Origin: Piezodorus guildinii
Taxonomy: Eukaryota; Arthropoda; Insecta; Hemiptera; Pentatomidae
NCBI GenBank assembly: GCA_023052935.1
Contig: CM041298.1
Span: 24,580,192-24,644,191 of the forward strand
DNA: 64,000 nt
Direction: 5' to 3'
In this document: piece by piece, positions 44,431 through 56,269 of the stretch
Layout of the letters: each line of letters begins with the position of its first letter
How positions within the stretch are numbered: the first letter of the stretch is position 1
Position numbers and translations under genes: made by a program
Notes under the pieces: model-generated
What the model was told of the DNA's origin: nothing
Seen by the model: only the letters and a program-made list of their open reading frames with translations
Databases searched by the model: none

Positions 44431-45845
44431 GAGACGTTGATTTCCAAAAGGTACTACATCCACTTCAGAAAATTTTACAGAAACGCAAAAATCTGTCATT
44501 TATTTATTATTAGACCAATTTACGTGATTTTTTTTTTTTATTAAAATCAAAAGTTGATTTTTAAGTGTGTTACAAACTCATTTTTCCAAATTATTGCACT
44601 TTTCAGATGATTTTAAACAATATAATATGAATATAGTACAGTACTTTTTGGAATGAAACGTGGATATAGTACTTTTTAGAAAGAATTAAAAGGGATATAG
44701 TACTTTTTGGAAAGAATTAAAAGGGATATAGTACTTTTTGGAAAGAATTAAAAGGGATATAGTACTTTTTGGAAAGAATTAAAGTATCTTTTTGGAAGAA
44801 TATAACGCCGTTAAGTTGTTAACAGTCACTATAACCTTCCTGATACATTACCGATAACTAACGTCTTTATATTGTTAATTACTGAGTTATGTATATTTCC
44901 TTATTCCCCCTCTGAGAAATATCTTTCTTTGTTGATTAATTACATTGATTATCTATTATTCATAAAGAAGGTGAATATTCAAAGGACAATTTATCAGTTT
45001 GATGACACTATAATAAGAAAGTATGTAATTTACTATTTGTGTGAATTCAGCTAATTTTACTATATTATTAACGACGCGTAAACAATATTTAACCATAGTT
45101 ACTGATAAATGATAACTTTTGAGCTTTTATTTTACATACGAAAATCGACTACTAAGTTAGATCAGGCACGAATTTTCCTCACAAATTTATCAAGTTCATG
45201 GAATGCTAATTCCAACTATTTGCAGCATCAAATACTATTATTCTATTAAAATGTGAGTTTATGAAAAATTTTAAACCAAATTTATGTTGCTGCAAGAAGA
45301 AATCTATGAAAAAACTTAATTTAATAGACAATCCAAAAGAACCATAGCGACGCAACTAAGTTGTTTCAAATAGCCTAAAAACTGATTATTACGTTAAAAC
45401 CAGTGATCAAAATAATAGCGGTGATTCAAGACGTGCTAAATGAACCAATAAAAATGGATGAAATTATGAAAACAATAAATTAATGGTGATGTATTACGGG
45501 ATTAGGCGCTTCTGCCGTATAGTAGGAAATATAGTACCTTCTGGAAGGAAACGAAAGGAAAGGCTAAACCTGTTTACATAGAATATAGTACGTTTTGGAA
45601 CGAAACATGGATATAAAGGTATAATATATATAATATAATATATAATAACATGGAATGAAATAAAATGTGTATTTAGTACCTTTGGAATGAAATGCAATTT
45701 TTAAATACTTTTTGAAAGAGTTATTATGTTTTTTAGATAAAATTTGATGACGGATTTAAATAAAACTAAGCCATTAGAATACAAATATGTGAAAATATCA
45801 ACTTTGAAAAAATGTCCTTTAGTACCTTTTGGAAATCAACGTCTC
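44431..45845. mobile_element. TIR-X: 1.4 kb inverted-repeat element, unclassified
   Basis: The termini are perfect 25-bp inverted repeats: GAGACGTTGATTTCC onward at 44431-44455 and its complement at 45821-45845. Each is flanked by AATT. AATT is palindromic, so it may be a 4-bp target duplication or part of the repeat. The inner part of the TIR (AGTACCTTTTGGAA) recurs inside the element: a 31-bp tandem array at 44641-44790 and single sites near 45535, 45588 and 45675, all in the orientation of the right TIR. No transposase frame is visible. A solo right end lies at 13735-13832. I know no family with these ends. Confidence 0.6.
44641..44790 (+). repeat. 31-bp tandem array inside TIR-X
   Basis: GTACTTTTT starts at 44641, 44669, 44700, 44731 and 44762, giving one 28-bp and three exact 31-bp steps. 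The three central units (atatagtactttttggaaag plus 'aattaaaaggg') are identical or nearly so. Confidence 0.9.
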
Positions 45846-46017
45846 AATTGTTAATCTTTTATGAACACCAACCGAATTTTTTTTGTTTAATTTAAAAAAA
45901 AAAATGAGCAATCTAGAGATAGCAATAAAAAACTACCATTAAGAGGCACTCATTTATGTCAAGAAGGTAAGATAATGTCATAACGTAGGAGGAAGACTCG
46001 GGATTACTGATAGTGGG

Positions 46018-46101
46018 TAGGAGATGAAGTGATGTGGATGGGGATGGGGGTAGGGGTATGGGATGGGGATAGGGGATGAAGAGATGGGGATGGTGAAGGG
46101 G
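46018..46101 (+). repeat. G-rich imperfect (GGGGATA)n tract
   Basis: Repeated 'ggggat', 'gggggtagggg' and 'gggataggggat' blocks on the plus strand, with many G3-G5 runs. It could form G-quadruplex structure. The minus-strand proline/serine frame across it is an artefact of the repeat. Confidence 0.7.
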
Positions 46102-46310
46102 TGTGGAATTTACTTTTAGCCACCGAAGGCGGAATAATTTGCCCCGCCCAACTGACTAGAGTCAACAGCGGCTCCGGGTTTTCCCCAAAGTGTAAAGTCA
46201 CCTTCTCTCGTCTCGCTTTGGGAATTAACCTGTCAAGCTTCCTTCTATGTTAAAGTTTTTGATCGGTTATTCATCCATATACAGGATTCAACGCCCTACG
46301 TTAAAATAAA

Positions 46311-46470
46311 AAAAAAGGCGCGTGCAACCCACGACTTCCACTTACATCGGTTGCTAAGAGCAATTTAAGTATTATTAAATAAGAGTTGAAAAAAAAAAAT
46401 CCTTAAATAATTATATACAGTTTATTTGGAAACATATGTTTTAGATTAAATAATATCTCTCTATATATAT
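46311..46470 (+). mobile_element. HINE family head fragment
   Basis: 'gcgcgtgcaacccacgactt' and 'ccacttacatcgg' match the family head, followed by 'acatatgttttagattaaat'. The remainder is absent. Confidence 0.55.
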
Positions 46471-47369
46471 AAAACGATAACAGGATTTTTTCTTTTATTT
46501 ATTTTTTATAATTATTCGTAGTTTTTTGATTAGAAAACTCAAAATAAAATTTGTCTCTATCTTAAAAAATAACTGAGTTATCGTACTAATTAATTTTTAA
46601 TCGACCGCCATTTTAAAACTAATCAGCTGATGTCAACGTCATCATTGTTGGATGCCTTAGTAGTTTTCTTTGGAATTAAAAAAAAAAAAAAAAAATTAAC
46701 CATACAAATTTTTATTACAAATGACAAAGATTCATCATTGAAAATAATAAATCAAAAATTATATACTGTTAATATAACAACAGTAATATAGTTTATATAT
46801 AAAATTATAAGTTTATGGAAGCTGAGAAGAGAAACATGAACTTTTAATGAAATTTTTTTCTAAATTTCTTGAGAAAATCGCATCAATTGTCTCACCATAT
46901 ATTTTTGTTCATCTAACTGGAGAAATATTCATAGTTAAATTAATATTATCTCACAAAACATGGTTGAGATTCTTCTGAACGGAAATAAACATTGAAATCT
47001 CGAGCAAGAATCATTGGTAACTCATGATAATGGCATTTAAAAGTCTTGAACCTTCGATAGTTGAATGGAGTAATTGCCTCTAAATACATTTTTATAATAG
47101 ATGGTGGAAATGGGAGAAAACAGGCTCAAGCTTCTAAAACGTCATCCTCGTTAAGTATTTTTTTAGTACATTTTTTAAAAATTATATTTATACTTTAGTA
47201 AAGTGAAACAATGCAAAATATTTACATCTGGTACTGAATCTCATATGGTGTTTTATCATCCGATTTTATTACATAAGTAAAGAAGATAATTTAATTACTA
47301 AGATATTTAAATGTTAAATTTCATCAAAATGATGAAATAAATATTTAAAATCAAGATATTAAAATAAAT

Positions 47370-47990
47370 ATATAGTAGGCCTTAAGATGCTAGTTAAAAT
47401 GTTCAGTATCCCACTATGGCATTGACGGATTCTTAATTTAGCTATTATTGAAACATTTAAAATTATTTGGTACTGAATTTTAAATATTTTATAGCACGAT
47501 TTTACATACCCTAATCAATGAAACATTCAGATCGAATACTTTTATTAATAAAATGCAAGACATTTTTTTAAAAAAGAAATATATAATAAAGTTTGAGATG
47601 AAAGGCAATATAGTTAATTGCTTTGGCTAGGCACCTTTTAATTTCGCTATTAGCAGTGTTGCCAGATCGACCTCTTACATTAACAAATGAAGTTTAACTT
47701 AGTTTTAAATCCATATATAGAAATCAATAATTTGTTTTCTAAATATATAACCATTTTATATATAAATACATAATTATTATATTTATAAACCTATTTCGGT
47801 TTTAAGATGCTAGTTCAGTGTTTGTTGGTTCTTAATTTCGCTATTAGCAATGTTGTCAGATCTACCACCTTTACAAGTAAAATAAGATGAGACATTATTT
47901 TAAATCAATATATTGAAATAGTAATGTGTATATTTCTAAATATATAAAATAATATATGGGTATGATAGGCTTTGAGATGAGAATAAATAT
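47370..47990 (+). repeat. Diverged ~200-bp repeat units
   Basis: The phrase 'ttaatttcgctattagca' with 'tgttgccagatc' recurs at about 47452 (degenerate), 47640 and 47832. The phrase 'taagatgctagtt' recurs at about 47382 and 47809, with weaker 'tgagatga' counterparts near 47595 and 47973. An old tandem structure of unknown origin. Confidence 0.45.
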
Positions 47991-48011
47991 AAAAAGTTTA
48001 CAGCTCTAGCT

Positions 48012-48015
<4 letters not shown>

Positions 48016-48049
<34 letters not shown>
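48016..48049. repeat. 34-base poly-T run
   Basis: Uninterrupted T run. It may be the reversed poly-A tail of a retrotransposed sequence, but no element was identified next to it. Confidence 0.9.
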
Positions 48050-48055
<6 letters not shown>

Positions 48056-49203
48056 CCCTATGATTAGAAATATTCTCAACATTGAAACTGTTTAACTATT
48101 TCACTTTCGATTATAGAACTTTGAATGCATCCCCGAACCGAAAATTTCTATTACTAAATTTCAGAATAAGATAAAGAAAGGAATGAAAATATATCAGCCA
48201 ACATAACTTTAATTATAAATTAATTTGAGAAATGGTTACTGATGATACTTAGTTTATAATGGAATTTTATATAGAAAAATTTAGGTCTATTAAATGTTTA
48301 AATGTAAATGTTGAGAACAGCAGCGTTAGTCGAAACGATAATAAATAAATAGTTTTTCATTATTTTCGAATATTTTTTGACCGCCAATCGAATTATCGCA
48401 TAATTTATTATTATTACACGGTAATCTATTAAATGTTCAGTAAGTCTAATCAATATAATTATCGCTATGTTAAAGAAACACATAGTGAAAATTATTATTA
48501 TTTCAATTAGTTTTTTTTTTAAATGAGAATTAATAATGCAGATTAGGCTAGGTACAAAATAGCATTAGAATTGGTATACGCCTATTAAATTATTATTCAT
48601 ATTGTACATAATGTTATTATATTTTAGTTGTCATTAAGATTTTCAACAGTCATTTAGTAAATAATATAATAAATTATGTTGAAGAAGATTCCTGAACAAA
48701 AATTGTCATGCATAATTTTAAGTTCTTACCTTTATGATGAAAGATTCAAAATGGCCTTCTTTCTTCACCAATACCTTCCTTGTACGTTGAAACCGATATA
48801 TTTCGAAACGGCTAATAATACGAAAGAGCCTTTAAGAAACTAAAATAAATCATTATTTTCACATTTATAATACATTGTACACACAATAAAAATAATGTTA
48901 AACACTCGACACGGGTCCGAACCGAACAAAATTGAATCTAAAAGAAGATAAAGATACAGTTGAGAGAACGGAGGCCTCTCATTGGCTGACCACCGAGTCC
49001 AAAATAGTGACTGGAATAATATTCAGCCTCATTTATCTCAACTGAAGTGTTATCTATTTTCGTTTCACAGGTATTTATTAAACATATTAATATTTAATAT
49101 AATTTATGTATATAACATTGAAAGAGTATTTTTAAGGAAAAAATGCATGTTCATACATTAATAATGGATTAAAATTTATAATAATTTTCAATAAATATAT
49201 TCG

Positions 49204-49206
<3 letters not shown>
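48050..49206. other. No gene recognised
   Basis: AT-rich. A moderately GC-richer patch at 48905-49025 contains 'tctcattggctgacc', a CCAAT-like phrase in reverse, but nothing else supports a promoter. Confidence 0.45.

Positions 49207-49258
<52 letters not shown>
49207..49258. repeat. (TA)n microsatellite
   Basis: About 50 bp of TA dinucleotides. Confidence 0.95.
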
Positions 49259-49260
<2 letters not shown>

Positions 49261-49957
49261 ATTTAAAAAAATATATATAATGAACTTGACATGGTGGTGA
49301 TCCCCGAATAGTTTCATGTAGCAACATAACTATAAACTAAGCACTATAATATTTTTTTTTTTATATATATTCATATTATAAAATAAAACTTAACTGAATA
49401 AATGTAAGATTAATAAACAATAAATAACACTGTAACAATTTTTATACATTAACGGACAGAGAGTAAACCTAACCGCACTGACACTTGTTCCCAATTAAAT
49501 GATGTTGGGGCAGAAAGAAGGGAGACCAGCAATAATGCAAAATGTAAACATTCTATAATTTGATTAGGAGGTTATTGGCTATGAGGATATTGAGAGAGCA
49601 AGCGTGGAAACTTCCTTATTAGATCTATCTCAATCAAGTTTTTAACAATTTTTTTATTCACATATTTACATTCTGACAAAATGTTAACATTGATTTTGGA
49701 TGAGTCATCCTTAACAATTTTATTTCTTATATATAACGCAGTATCTTATCTTTATTATAAGTAATATTTTTTACTAAACACCTGGTACGCGTATACAACT
49801 TTCCCTTATATACAATACAACTACAGATCTCCCTCGTTGGGATCCAGTTTTAAATAAATAAATACCAATTTTAAGAATATAATAACAGTTTAATAATTAA
49901 TACATAAGAATCGCTTAAGCTACTGCTTACAGGAAACTGCTCTTAGATATCCATTAC

Positions 49958-50040
49958 TACAATACTCGACCAACCCAACACTTCATCGATATATGAAGTA
50001 TAGAATGTAATGAAAGAAATAATGTATTTACAAAATTTAT
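49958..50040 (+). repeat. Alternative terminus shared with 60166-60240
   Basis: 'actcgaccaacccaacactt' followed by the palindrome 'cttcatcgatatatgaag' and 'gtatagaa' is matched in reverse at 60166-60240. At 60 kb it forms the head side of a HINE body, so it may be a second head type of the family. Confidence 0.5.
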
Positions 50041-50239
50041 TTGTAATCATATCTGTACAATTATACATTAGTAACTTTTTTTTTTTTATTTAAAGCAATA
50101 TATAAAATCTCCTATAAAAAAATCTGGTGCGGGCAACACACGACTTTCACTTACCTCGACTGTTAAAATATATTTAAAAACTATTAACTAAACTTCAATT
50201 TGAAAAATATTTTAAATTGATTTTAATAAAACGTGTATT

Positions 50240-50440
50240 TTTACTAAAATAATAATAAATAAAATAAACTTTATTCACATATTTACATATTGACAAAATG
50301 TTAACAATGATTTTGGATGAGTCATCCTTACAATCAGAAAATATTTTTGTTTTTTTGTGATTATAGAACATTAGCCTAAATGGCAAACATATGGTGAAAT
50401 TGCGATTGTAGGAAAAATTATACCAAAAACCTACGCATAA
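50240..50440 (-). mobile_element. LINE-d 3' end insertion
   Basis: Matches the LINE-d 3' UTR at 23630-23815: 'aaataaactttattcac', 'ttacatattgacaaaatg', 'gatgagtcatccttacaatc' and 'taggaaaaattatacc'. A 12-bp duplication aaaacgtgtatt (50228-50239, 50441-50452) brackets it. Confidence 0.85.
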
Positions 50441-50941
50441 AAAACGTGTATTCATTTTGGTTTGAAACAAATGATTTAGATTAAATAATATGACTATATT
50501 AAATAGTTAATCAGTAATAAGTTTATTCCCTATTCATCACTTTATATTACCTTTTACAACTTTGTGTATCAGATAATAATTTTTCTTAGATCTTTCTCTT
50601 TCCAACGGTATATTATATGTCTGTATTACTGTTCTTATTATAAAAAAAAAAAAAAATCATAAAAAAGTAGTTTTGCTCTGTTATCAACAAATTCGTCCAA
50701 CTAGGATATTTAGCTGTCCTTTATCAATGTTTTTAAGAGGATATATGGTTAATCGTTTTGAATGTACAAAATGAAAGGCATTTTAGAGGAAGAAAATTTA
50801 AAATATTTAAGCCCTGTCAAACTGTTTAAATCAGGATGAAACCTACATCATATTAAGCTCATTAATTTTTACATCCATATAGCGAGTTTAATCAAAATTG
50901 TTACAGCCGTTTTTGAGAAAATCGTAAAAAGGTACAAACTG

Positions 50942-50947
<6 letters not shown>

Positions 50948-51030
<83 letters not shown>
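50948..51030. repeat. (TA)n followed by (AAT)n
   Basis: TA run to about 51000, then AAT repeats. The AAT part is the 3' tail of the LINE-c-like insertion read on the minus strand. Confidence 0.9.
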
Positions 51031-51033
<3 letters not shown>

Positions 51034-52254
51034 TCTTTATTTATCTGGGACAAGTCCCTTCAGAATAATATTACAGACAAATTAAAAATGAAACTTCAGT
51101 ATCTTAGAGTAAAAAAAAAACAAAAAAACAAAAAACAACAGAAATAACAAAGAAAATGGATAATAGTAATAAATTAACAGGTAACTTCTAATAATAATAA
51201 TTTAGAAAAAAAGAACTATACCAAAAATAAAATTCATACATACAGGACTAATTAAAATAAATTTACAATGCTTATGAAAAGTATAAAATAACATACATAA
51301 ATGTTTAAATACGATGCATAATAATAATAATAATAATAGGCTTAGCGAACCCGAAGGTTCGATGCCGATACCACCAAATTCCGCCTACACAGACTCGTCC
51401 AATGTTCACCATTCAAGCCCAAGCTCCCGAGATCAGCCTTAACGCAATCCTCCCATCTCCGCTTCGGCCTACCTTTCGGACGCCTACCAGTCGGATCAGC
51501 AAATACCAACTTTCTCGGAATCCGCTCGTCATCGAGCCCAACAACTTTACTCGCCCATTTGAGTCTCCGCGATGCAATCAGCTCAATTATATTCACAGGA
51601 TACAAGTTCCGAAATTCCGCGTTGTGCAACCTTCTAAACCCCCCCCAGTGGCCTCATCTCTCTTCGGACCAAATATTTTACGCAATACCTTATTTTCGAA
51701 AACCTTAAGCCGTTGTTCATCCTTCAAAGTAAGCGGCCACGTTTCACATCCGTAAAGAACCTTTGGAAGAATAATAGTTTTATAAATTCTAATCTTTAAG
51801 TTTTTAGATAGAAGCCGCGAACTAAGTAACTTAGCAACTGAATAATAACACGCATTTCCCACCTTTAACCGGGACTTTATTTCTTCCTGGATTTCATTTT
51901 TTCTAGTTATAATTGAACCTAAATACTTGAATTTCTCGACGTGTTCAAAAATATGACCTGATACATCAATATCACCAAGATCCGACACCGTTTCTGCTAC
52001 TAATCATATATTTCGTCTTCTCGGTATTTAATTCGAGTATGCATAATAAGTATAGTTACGAATGCATTACGATGCATAATAAGTATAGTAAATATTTAGT
52101 ATTGTAAATAATTGTTTTTCTCTATTATATTTACTGATTTTTATTGAAATTTGCTAATTAATAAGGATTATTTGAGAATTGGACAGACAAAAAGTGTTTG
52201 AACAAACGGGATTTGAAGGTCGGAAGAGTATTGGAGTGACGGATATAAGAAGGA
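51001..52254 (-). pseudogene. LINE-c-like 3' end, split by LINE-b
   Basis: At the right, the minus strand reads IPSYIRHSNTLPTFKSRLF then KHFLSVQFSNNPY and stop, matching the LINE-c C-terminus (LPTHIRHAASLSSFKSQLF). At the left, the 3' UTR ends 'gggacttgtcccagataaat' followed by an ATT-repeat tail. 51324-52067 is a LINE-b insertion. It sits in HINE copy 9. Confidence 0.75.
51324..52067 (-). pseudogene. LINE-b 3' fragment nested in LINE-c-like copy
   Basis: The minus strand reads SDLGDIDVSGHIFEHVEKFK and on (51988-51593), then after a frame break at an eight-C run (51639-51646) MHNAEFRNLYPVNIIELI to the NLRVR end. Flanked by tacgatgcataata at 51310-51323 and 52068-52081. The 5' junction carries a local duplication: 'atgcataataagtatag' occurs at 52039 and again at 52072. 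The coding part is very close to LINE-b. Confidence 0.88.
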
Positions 52255-52480
52255 ATAGAATATATAGTGGCTCTTCTGGTAAGTTTATTTTGATGAAAAA
52301 GTTACTGTAACATCTAACCCACAAATTTGTCTTAAATATGAAATTCCAATATTGTACGACTTTTCGTTTTTGTGCAAGACTTACCATACACAAACACACA
52401 CATGAACGGAAAACTCGAATTCGAAAATTTTCACGATCGCAATAATTTCCCTTACTATATATTTCACATATAGGTAAGTA

Positions 52481-53795
52481 AAATAAAAAGTATCTGTCAA
52501 AATGAAGTTTTTTAAAACTTTATCGTTCATTATTTCTTGTTGCAATTCAAGTATTTTTTTCGCTAGGTCTATTTAGGTTCATGGAATTAGTAGTTCAATA
52601 TTATTCAAACTTCATAAATTTTCGTATAAGGAAGAAATCTCATATAAATATAAATTTCTTCTTTCAAATAAATAAAATATGAAATCGTTTCCTAAAAAAA
52701 AACATAACAACCGTCGAAGAGATTTTTTTAATGAATATATTTTTAAAATATTTTCTAAGAGAATTAATCGTTCTCATTTGAATGATGCCCTGTTCCCAGA
52801 ATCTTTTTTCTAATTTAGTTTTCAGTTTCAATTTTTTTTTTTTTTTTTTTTTTTAACCTCAAGAAAAAGATAAAAAAAGGACAGTAATTAAAAAGAAATG
52901 ACTTTTTTCACTCAGATCGCTTCATAGTTCTTTTTTTTTTTTTCTTTAATCAAAGAACTTAGCACCGAGATGGTGGATAATTATTGCTGTTTTTTCTGTA
53001 GCAATTCTCTTACATTGATGATGCATCATTATGAGCGGTTTTCCCCCCTCTAATTTCCCGAACAAACTTTTTTCCCATTTTTTCTCCCTAGCATCGCCTT
53101 TCAATTGAAAACTGTAGATTTATAATTTTTGGGACGGAAATTAATTAATATATTTAATTATAACTATCAATCTTCATTATCCCCGATTGTTTTTAAATTG
53201 CATTTTATATTTTGTATATGGTAAGATATTTAACTGGGGTCAACGACTGATAGTTAAAGGATTGTTTAATTTATTCTATATTTGGTTTATTTTGGTTGGA
53301 GTTTGGTCTAGCTATCTTATAACCTAAAATATGAAGAAGGTAGGATGTGAATTTTTTTTGTTCGGTTGTAAAGTCTAAAATCAGAATGGAGTCGGTATTT
53401 TTTTATTGAATCGAAACCTATAAACTGTTTAATTTTCGGATTTGCTTTTTTTTTTAAAGATATTTATAATTTAAAACTATACCTCGACAGCCCACTTAGT
53501 GTCTTAAGTCCAGTGTACATGTAGTATTATCCGCTTTACAAAACTCTCCATAACTAATGTGTATATTGTTATATCTGGAAAGCTATTGAATGAATGTATA
53601 TTTCATAAATAAGAATGCACAGAAACTAATGTCACACACTTATATTTTAATTAATAATACATATATAATAATATGGGAAGGTTACTGGGGGGTACCAGTG
53701 TTGCCAGGGGAAAATTACTGGTAACCAGTGTTGCCTCAATAACCTTTACAACTCTGTAGGTAATATAAAAGGTTTCTTACATCTTTAGCTTTCCA
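52481..53795. other. No gene recognised
   Basis: AT-rich with poly-T runs at about 52831-52854 and 52932-52943. Nothing coding was supported. A short HINE-like phrase ('ctttagctttccaacgg') occurs at 53783. Confidence 0.5.
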
Positions 53796-53810
53796 ACGGA
53801 ATATTTTAAA

Positions 53811-54655
53811 AAAATCTGGTGCGGGCAACACACGGCTTTCACTTACCTCCATTTTTAAAATCAATGAAAGAATTTTCAAATACAGTTAGAGATAAAAATA
53901 CGTGAAATTATTAAGGAATTAATCAAATTGAATTTATATAGAAACATGTGTTTTAATAAAAAATCAATTATATTATTATCTTAAATAATCAGTAAGTTTT
54001 ATCTTCTTTTCATCACTCTCTATTAACTTTTAAAAGCATGTGTATGAGATGATAATTTTTCTAAAATCTTTAGCTCTCCAACGGTATATCATACAAAATA
54101 TTTTTTCTCTTTTCTCCCTTAGTTGGGTATCGAATTTATTCAATTTATATATTTACCAGTTTTTCATCAGCGTTAACAAGATAATCTAGTTATTATTATT
54201 GAATCTACAAAATTAAAGGTACTTTAGGGGAAGAAAATTAAAAAAATCGGCATTTAAGCCCTGTCAGACCATTTTTATCTATATAAAACCTACATGATAT
54301 TAAAGCCCATTAAATTTTACATCGATATAGCGAGTTTAATCAAAATCGTCGGAACCGTTTTTGAGAAAATCGGAAAAAGGTGCAAAATGCATGGTATAAA
54401 GTGCCTCTTCTGGTAGGCTCATTTTGATGAAAAAAGTTTTGTCACGTCTCGGGCGTATAGTTGTCTTAAATATGAGATTTCAGTTTCATAGGACTTGCCG
54501 TTTCCGCCCGGGAGTTACCACACACAGACCTTTTTGCGGGACTTGGTTATTTGAACTCAGGGGACCCTAAAACGTGTATTTCCGTTGAAAACTGGAATTC
54601 GAAAATTTTCACGATCGCAATACTTCCCCTTACTATATATAGTAAGTGAAAGTAA
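53811..54655 (+). mobile_element. HINE family copy 10 (full length, best reference)
   Basis: Complete from TCTGGTGCGGGCAACACACG to the hairpin end 'ccccttactatatatagtaagtgaaag'. The 14-bp inverted repeat is visible as ctttcacttacct near 53837 and as its (partial) complement at the right end. No coding capacity. Confidence 0.9.
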
Positions 54656-54694
54656 AAAAGTTATATGACATAAAAGATTATACAGATAAAACAA

Positions 54695-55052
54695 AGATTT
54701 TTTTTTCGGATCTATAGCGAGTTTAATTAAAATCGTTAGAGCCGTTTAGGAGGAAATCCGGAAAAAAGGTGTATAATGCATGATATAAAGTGGCTCTTCT
54801 GGTCCGCCGGTTTTGATGAAAAAGTTGCTTTAACATATCGCGCGTATAGTTGCCTTAAATATGAAATTTCAGTTTCGTACACTTTTTAGTTTTCGTGCTG
54901 GACTACCACACATACACACACCTTTTTGTGGCGCTTGGTTATTTGGTCTCAGGGGACTCTAAAACGTGTATTTAAATTTAAAAATGGAACATTCTAGCCA
55001 CCGAAATACTTTCCCGAAATAATTTCATATATGGGTAAGTGAAAGTAAAATT
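54695..55052 (+). mobile_element. HINE family copy 11 (3' half)
   Basis: Starts in mid-body ('ctatagcgagtttaatt') and ends at 'catatatgggtaagtgaaag'. Lies directly behind copy 10 in the same orientation, forming a partial tandem. Confidence 0.85.
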
Positions 55053-55192
55053 CCTTACACCTACACTTCAATTTTAGTGTTATCTTCTACGAACTTTTAC
55101 TCACGTACGAGTATGTTTAATAAATATGAGGCTAAGGATATTGTCTGGCTGGCTAGTACAACAATTTAAAATCAAGACTAAATATTATAATT

Positions 55193-55485
55193 GGGATCAA
55201 TTGTAGCTGGGTGGCTAGAGTAACAGCCTCCCATGCTAAAGGTCACGGGTTCAAACCCGCCGGTGGTCCTAGGATTTTTAATGGGAGTAAAAAATCCTTA
55301 GTTACGCCGTCCTTCGGAGGGGACGTTAAAAGGTGGTCCCGAGCCTGTGCGATGTCAGGTACTCGTTAAAGATCCCTATCCTAATAAAACCTGGATAGGC
55401 AAAATTTAGAACTCCCACTGTAGCATCGTCCGATTAGCCATAGTAGCATAAAGTGACGTTAAATAAATAAATAAAATAAAAAATA
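55193..55485 (+). repeat. SINE-A copy (well preserved)
   Basis: Head 'caattgtagctgggtggcta', B box 'gggttcaaacccg', body with 'ttacgccgtccttcggagg', 'gagcctgtgcgatgtcagg' and 'gcatcgtccgattagccat', and an AAATAAATAAATAAAA tail. Confidence 0.92.
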
Positions 55486-55976
55486 AATATTATAATTATA
55501 CTGCCGAAAAAATATCAAGGCACCTGATATCCACTTACTTTAGACACTTACTGACTGTTTTTTCCCTAATATTTTAAACTTTACATTTCTAGTTTTTATT
55601 TTATTTCCTCTCGAAATCCATATTTAATCGCCCTTTCATATTTTTATGTTCTTATTTATTTATTTTTCTCGTAATTAGTATGTATAATATTTTTTATTAT
55701 ATCCAATAAAAATTCCTCCTGCTCAAAAGTACAACCTCTCTCCTCAAATATCCCTCTGTTCTGATAAAAATGATTTTGATGAAAAATATTATGTAATATC
55801 TCTTGCTCTTAACTGAAAAAGTAATATCAGGTTCCTGAAGCTTTTCCTTATTGACGTAGATGTTCACACAAATGTGAAGGAGGCTATTTTGCGAGTATGT
55901 TTAATAAATATGAGGCTAAGGATATTGTCTGGCTGGCTAGTACAACAATTTAAAATCAAGACTAAATATTATAATT

Positions 55977-56269
55977 GGGATCAATTGTAGCTGGGTGGCT
56001 AGAGTAACAGCCTCCCATGCTAAAGGTCACGGGTTCAAACCCGCCGGTGGTCCTAGGATTTTTAATGGGAGTAAAAAATCCTTAGTTACGCCGTCCTTCG
56101 GAGGGGACGTTAAAAGGTGGTCCCGAGCCTGTGCGATGTCAGGTACTCGTTAAAGATCCCTATCCTAATAAAACCTGGATAGGCAAAATTTAGAACTCCC
56201 ACTGTAGCATCGTCCGATTAGCCATAGTAGCATAAAGTGACGTTAAATAAATAAATAAAATAAAAAATA
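55977..56269 (+). repeat. SINE-A copy (second half of tandem duplication)
   Basis: Identical to 55193-55485; it arose by the tandem duplication, not by a separate insertion. Confidence 0.92.

Larger units (their letters stand above)
50117..52480 (+). mobile_element. HINE family copy 9, triply interrupted
   Basis: Head TCTGGTGCGGGCAACACACG at 50128; body resumes after each insertion at the expected place (50441, 52255). The hairpin end 'ccttactatatatttcacatataggtaag' closes it at 52480. Insertions: a LINE-d 3' end (50240-50440), a TA microsatellite with a LINE-c 3' end (50948-52254), and LINE-b within that. Confidence 0.85.

Noticed and set aside
44872..45054. 60-residue frame inside TIR-X as a possible transposase
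   Set aside because: Too short, no catalytic motif, and composition typical of random AT-rich sequence.
46004..46201. Proline/serine-rich minus-strand frame
   Set aside because: Translation of the G-rich simple repeat.
48016..48049. Poly-T run as evidence of a retrotransposed gene copy
   Set aside because: No coding or 3' UTR-like sequence and no target duplication could be found next to it.
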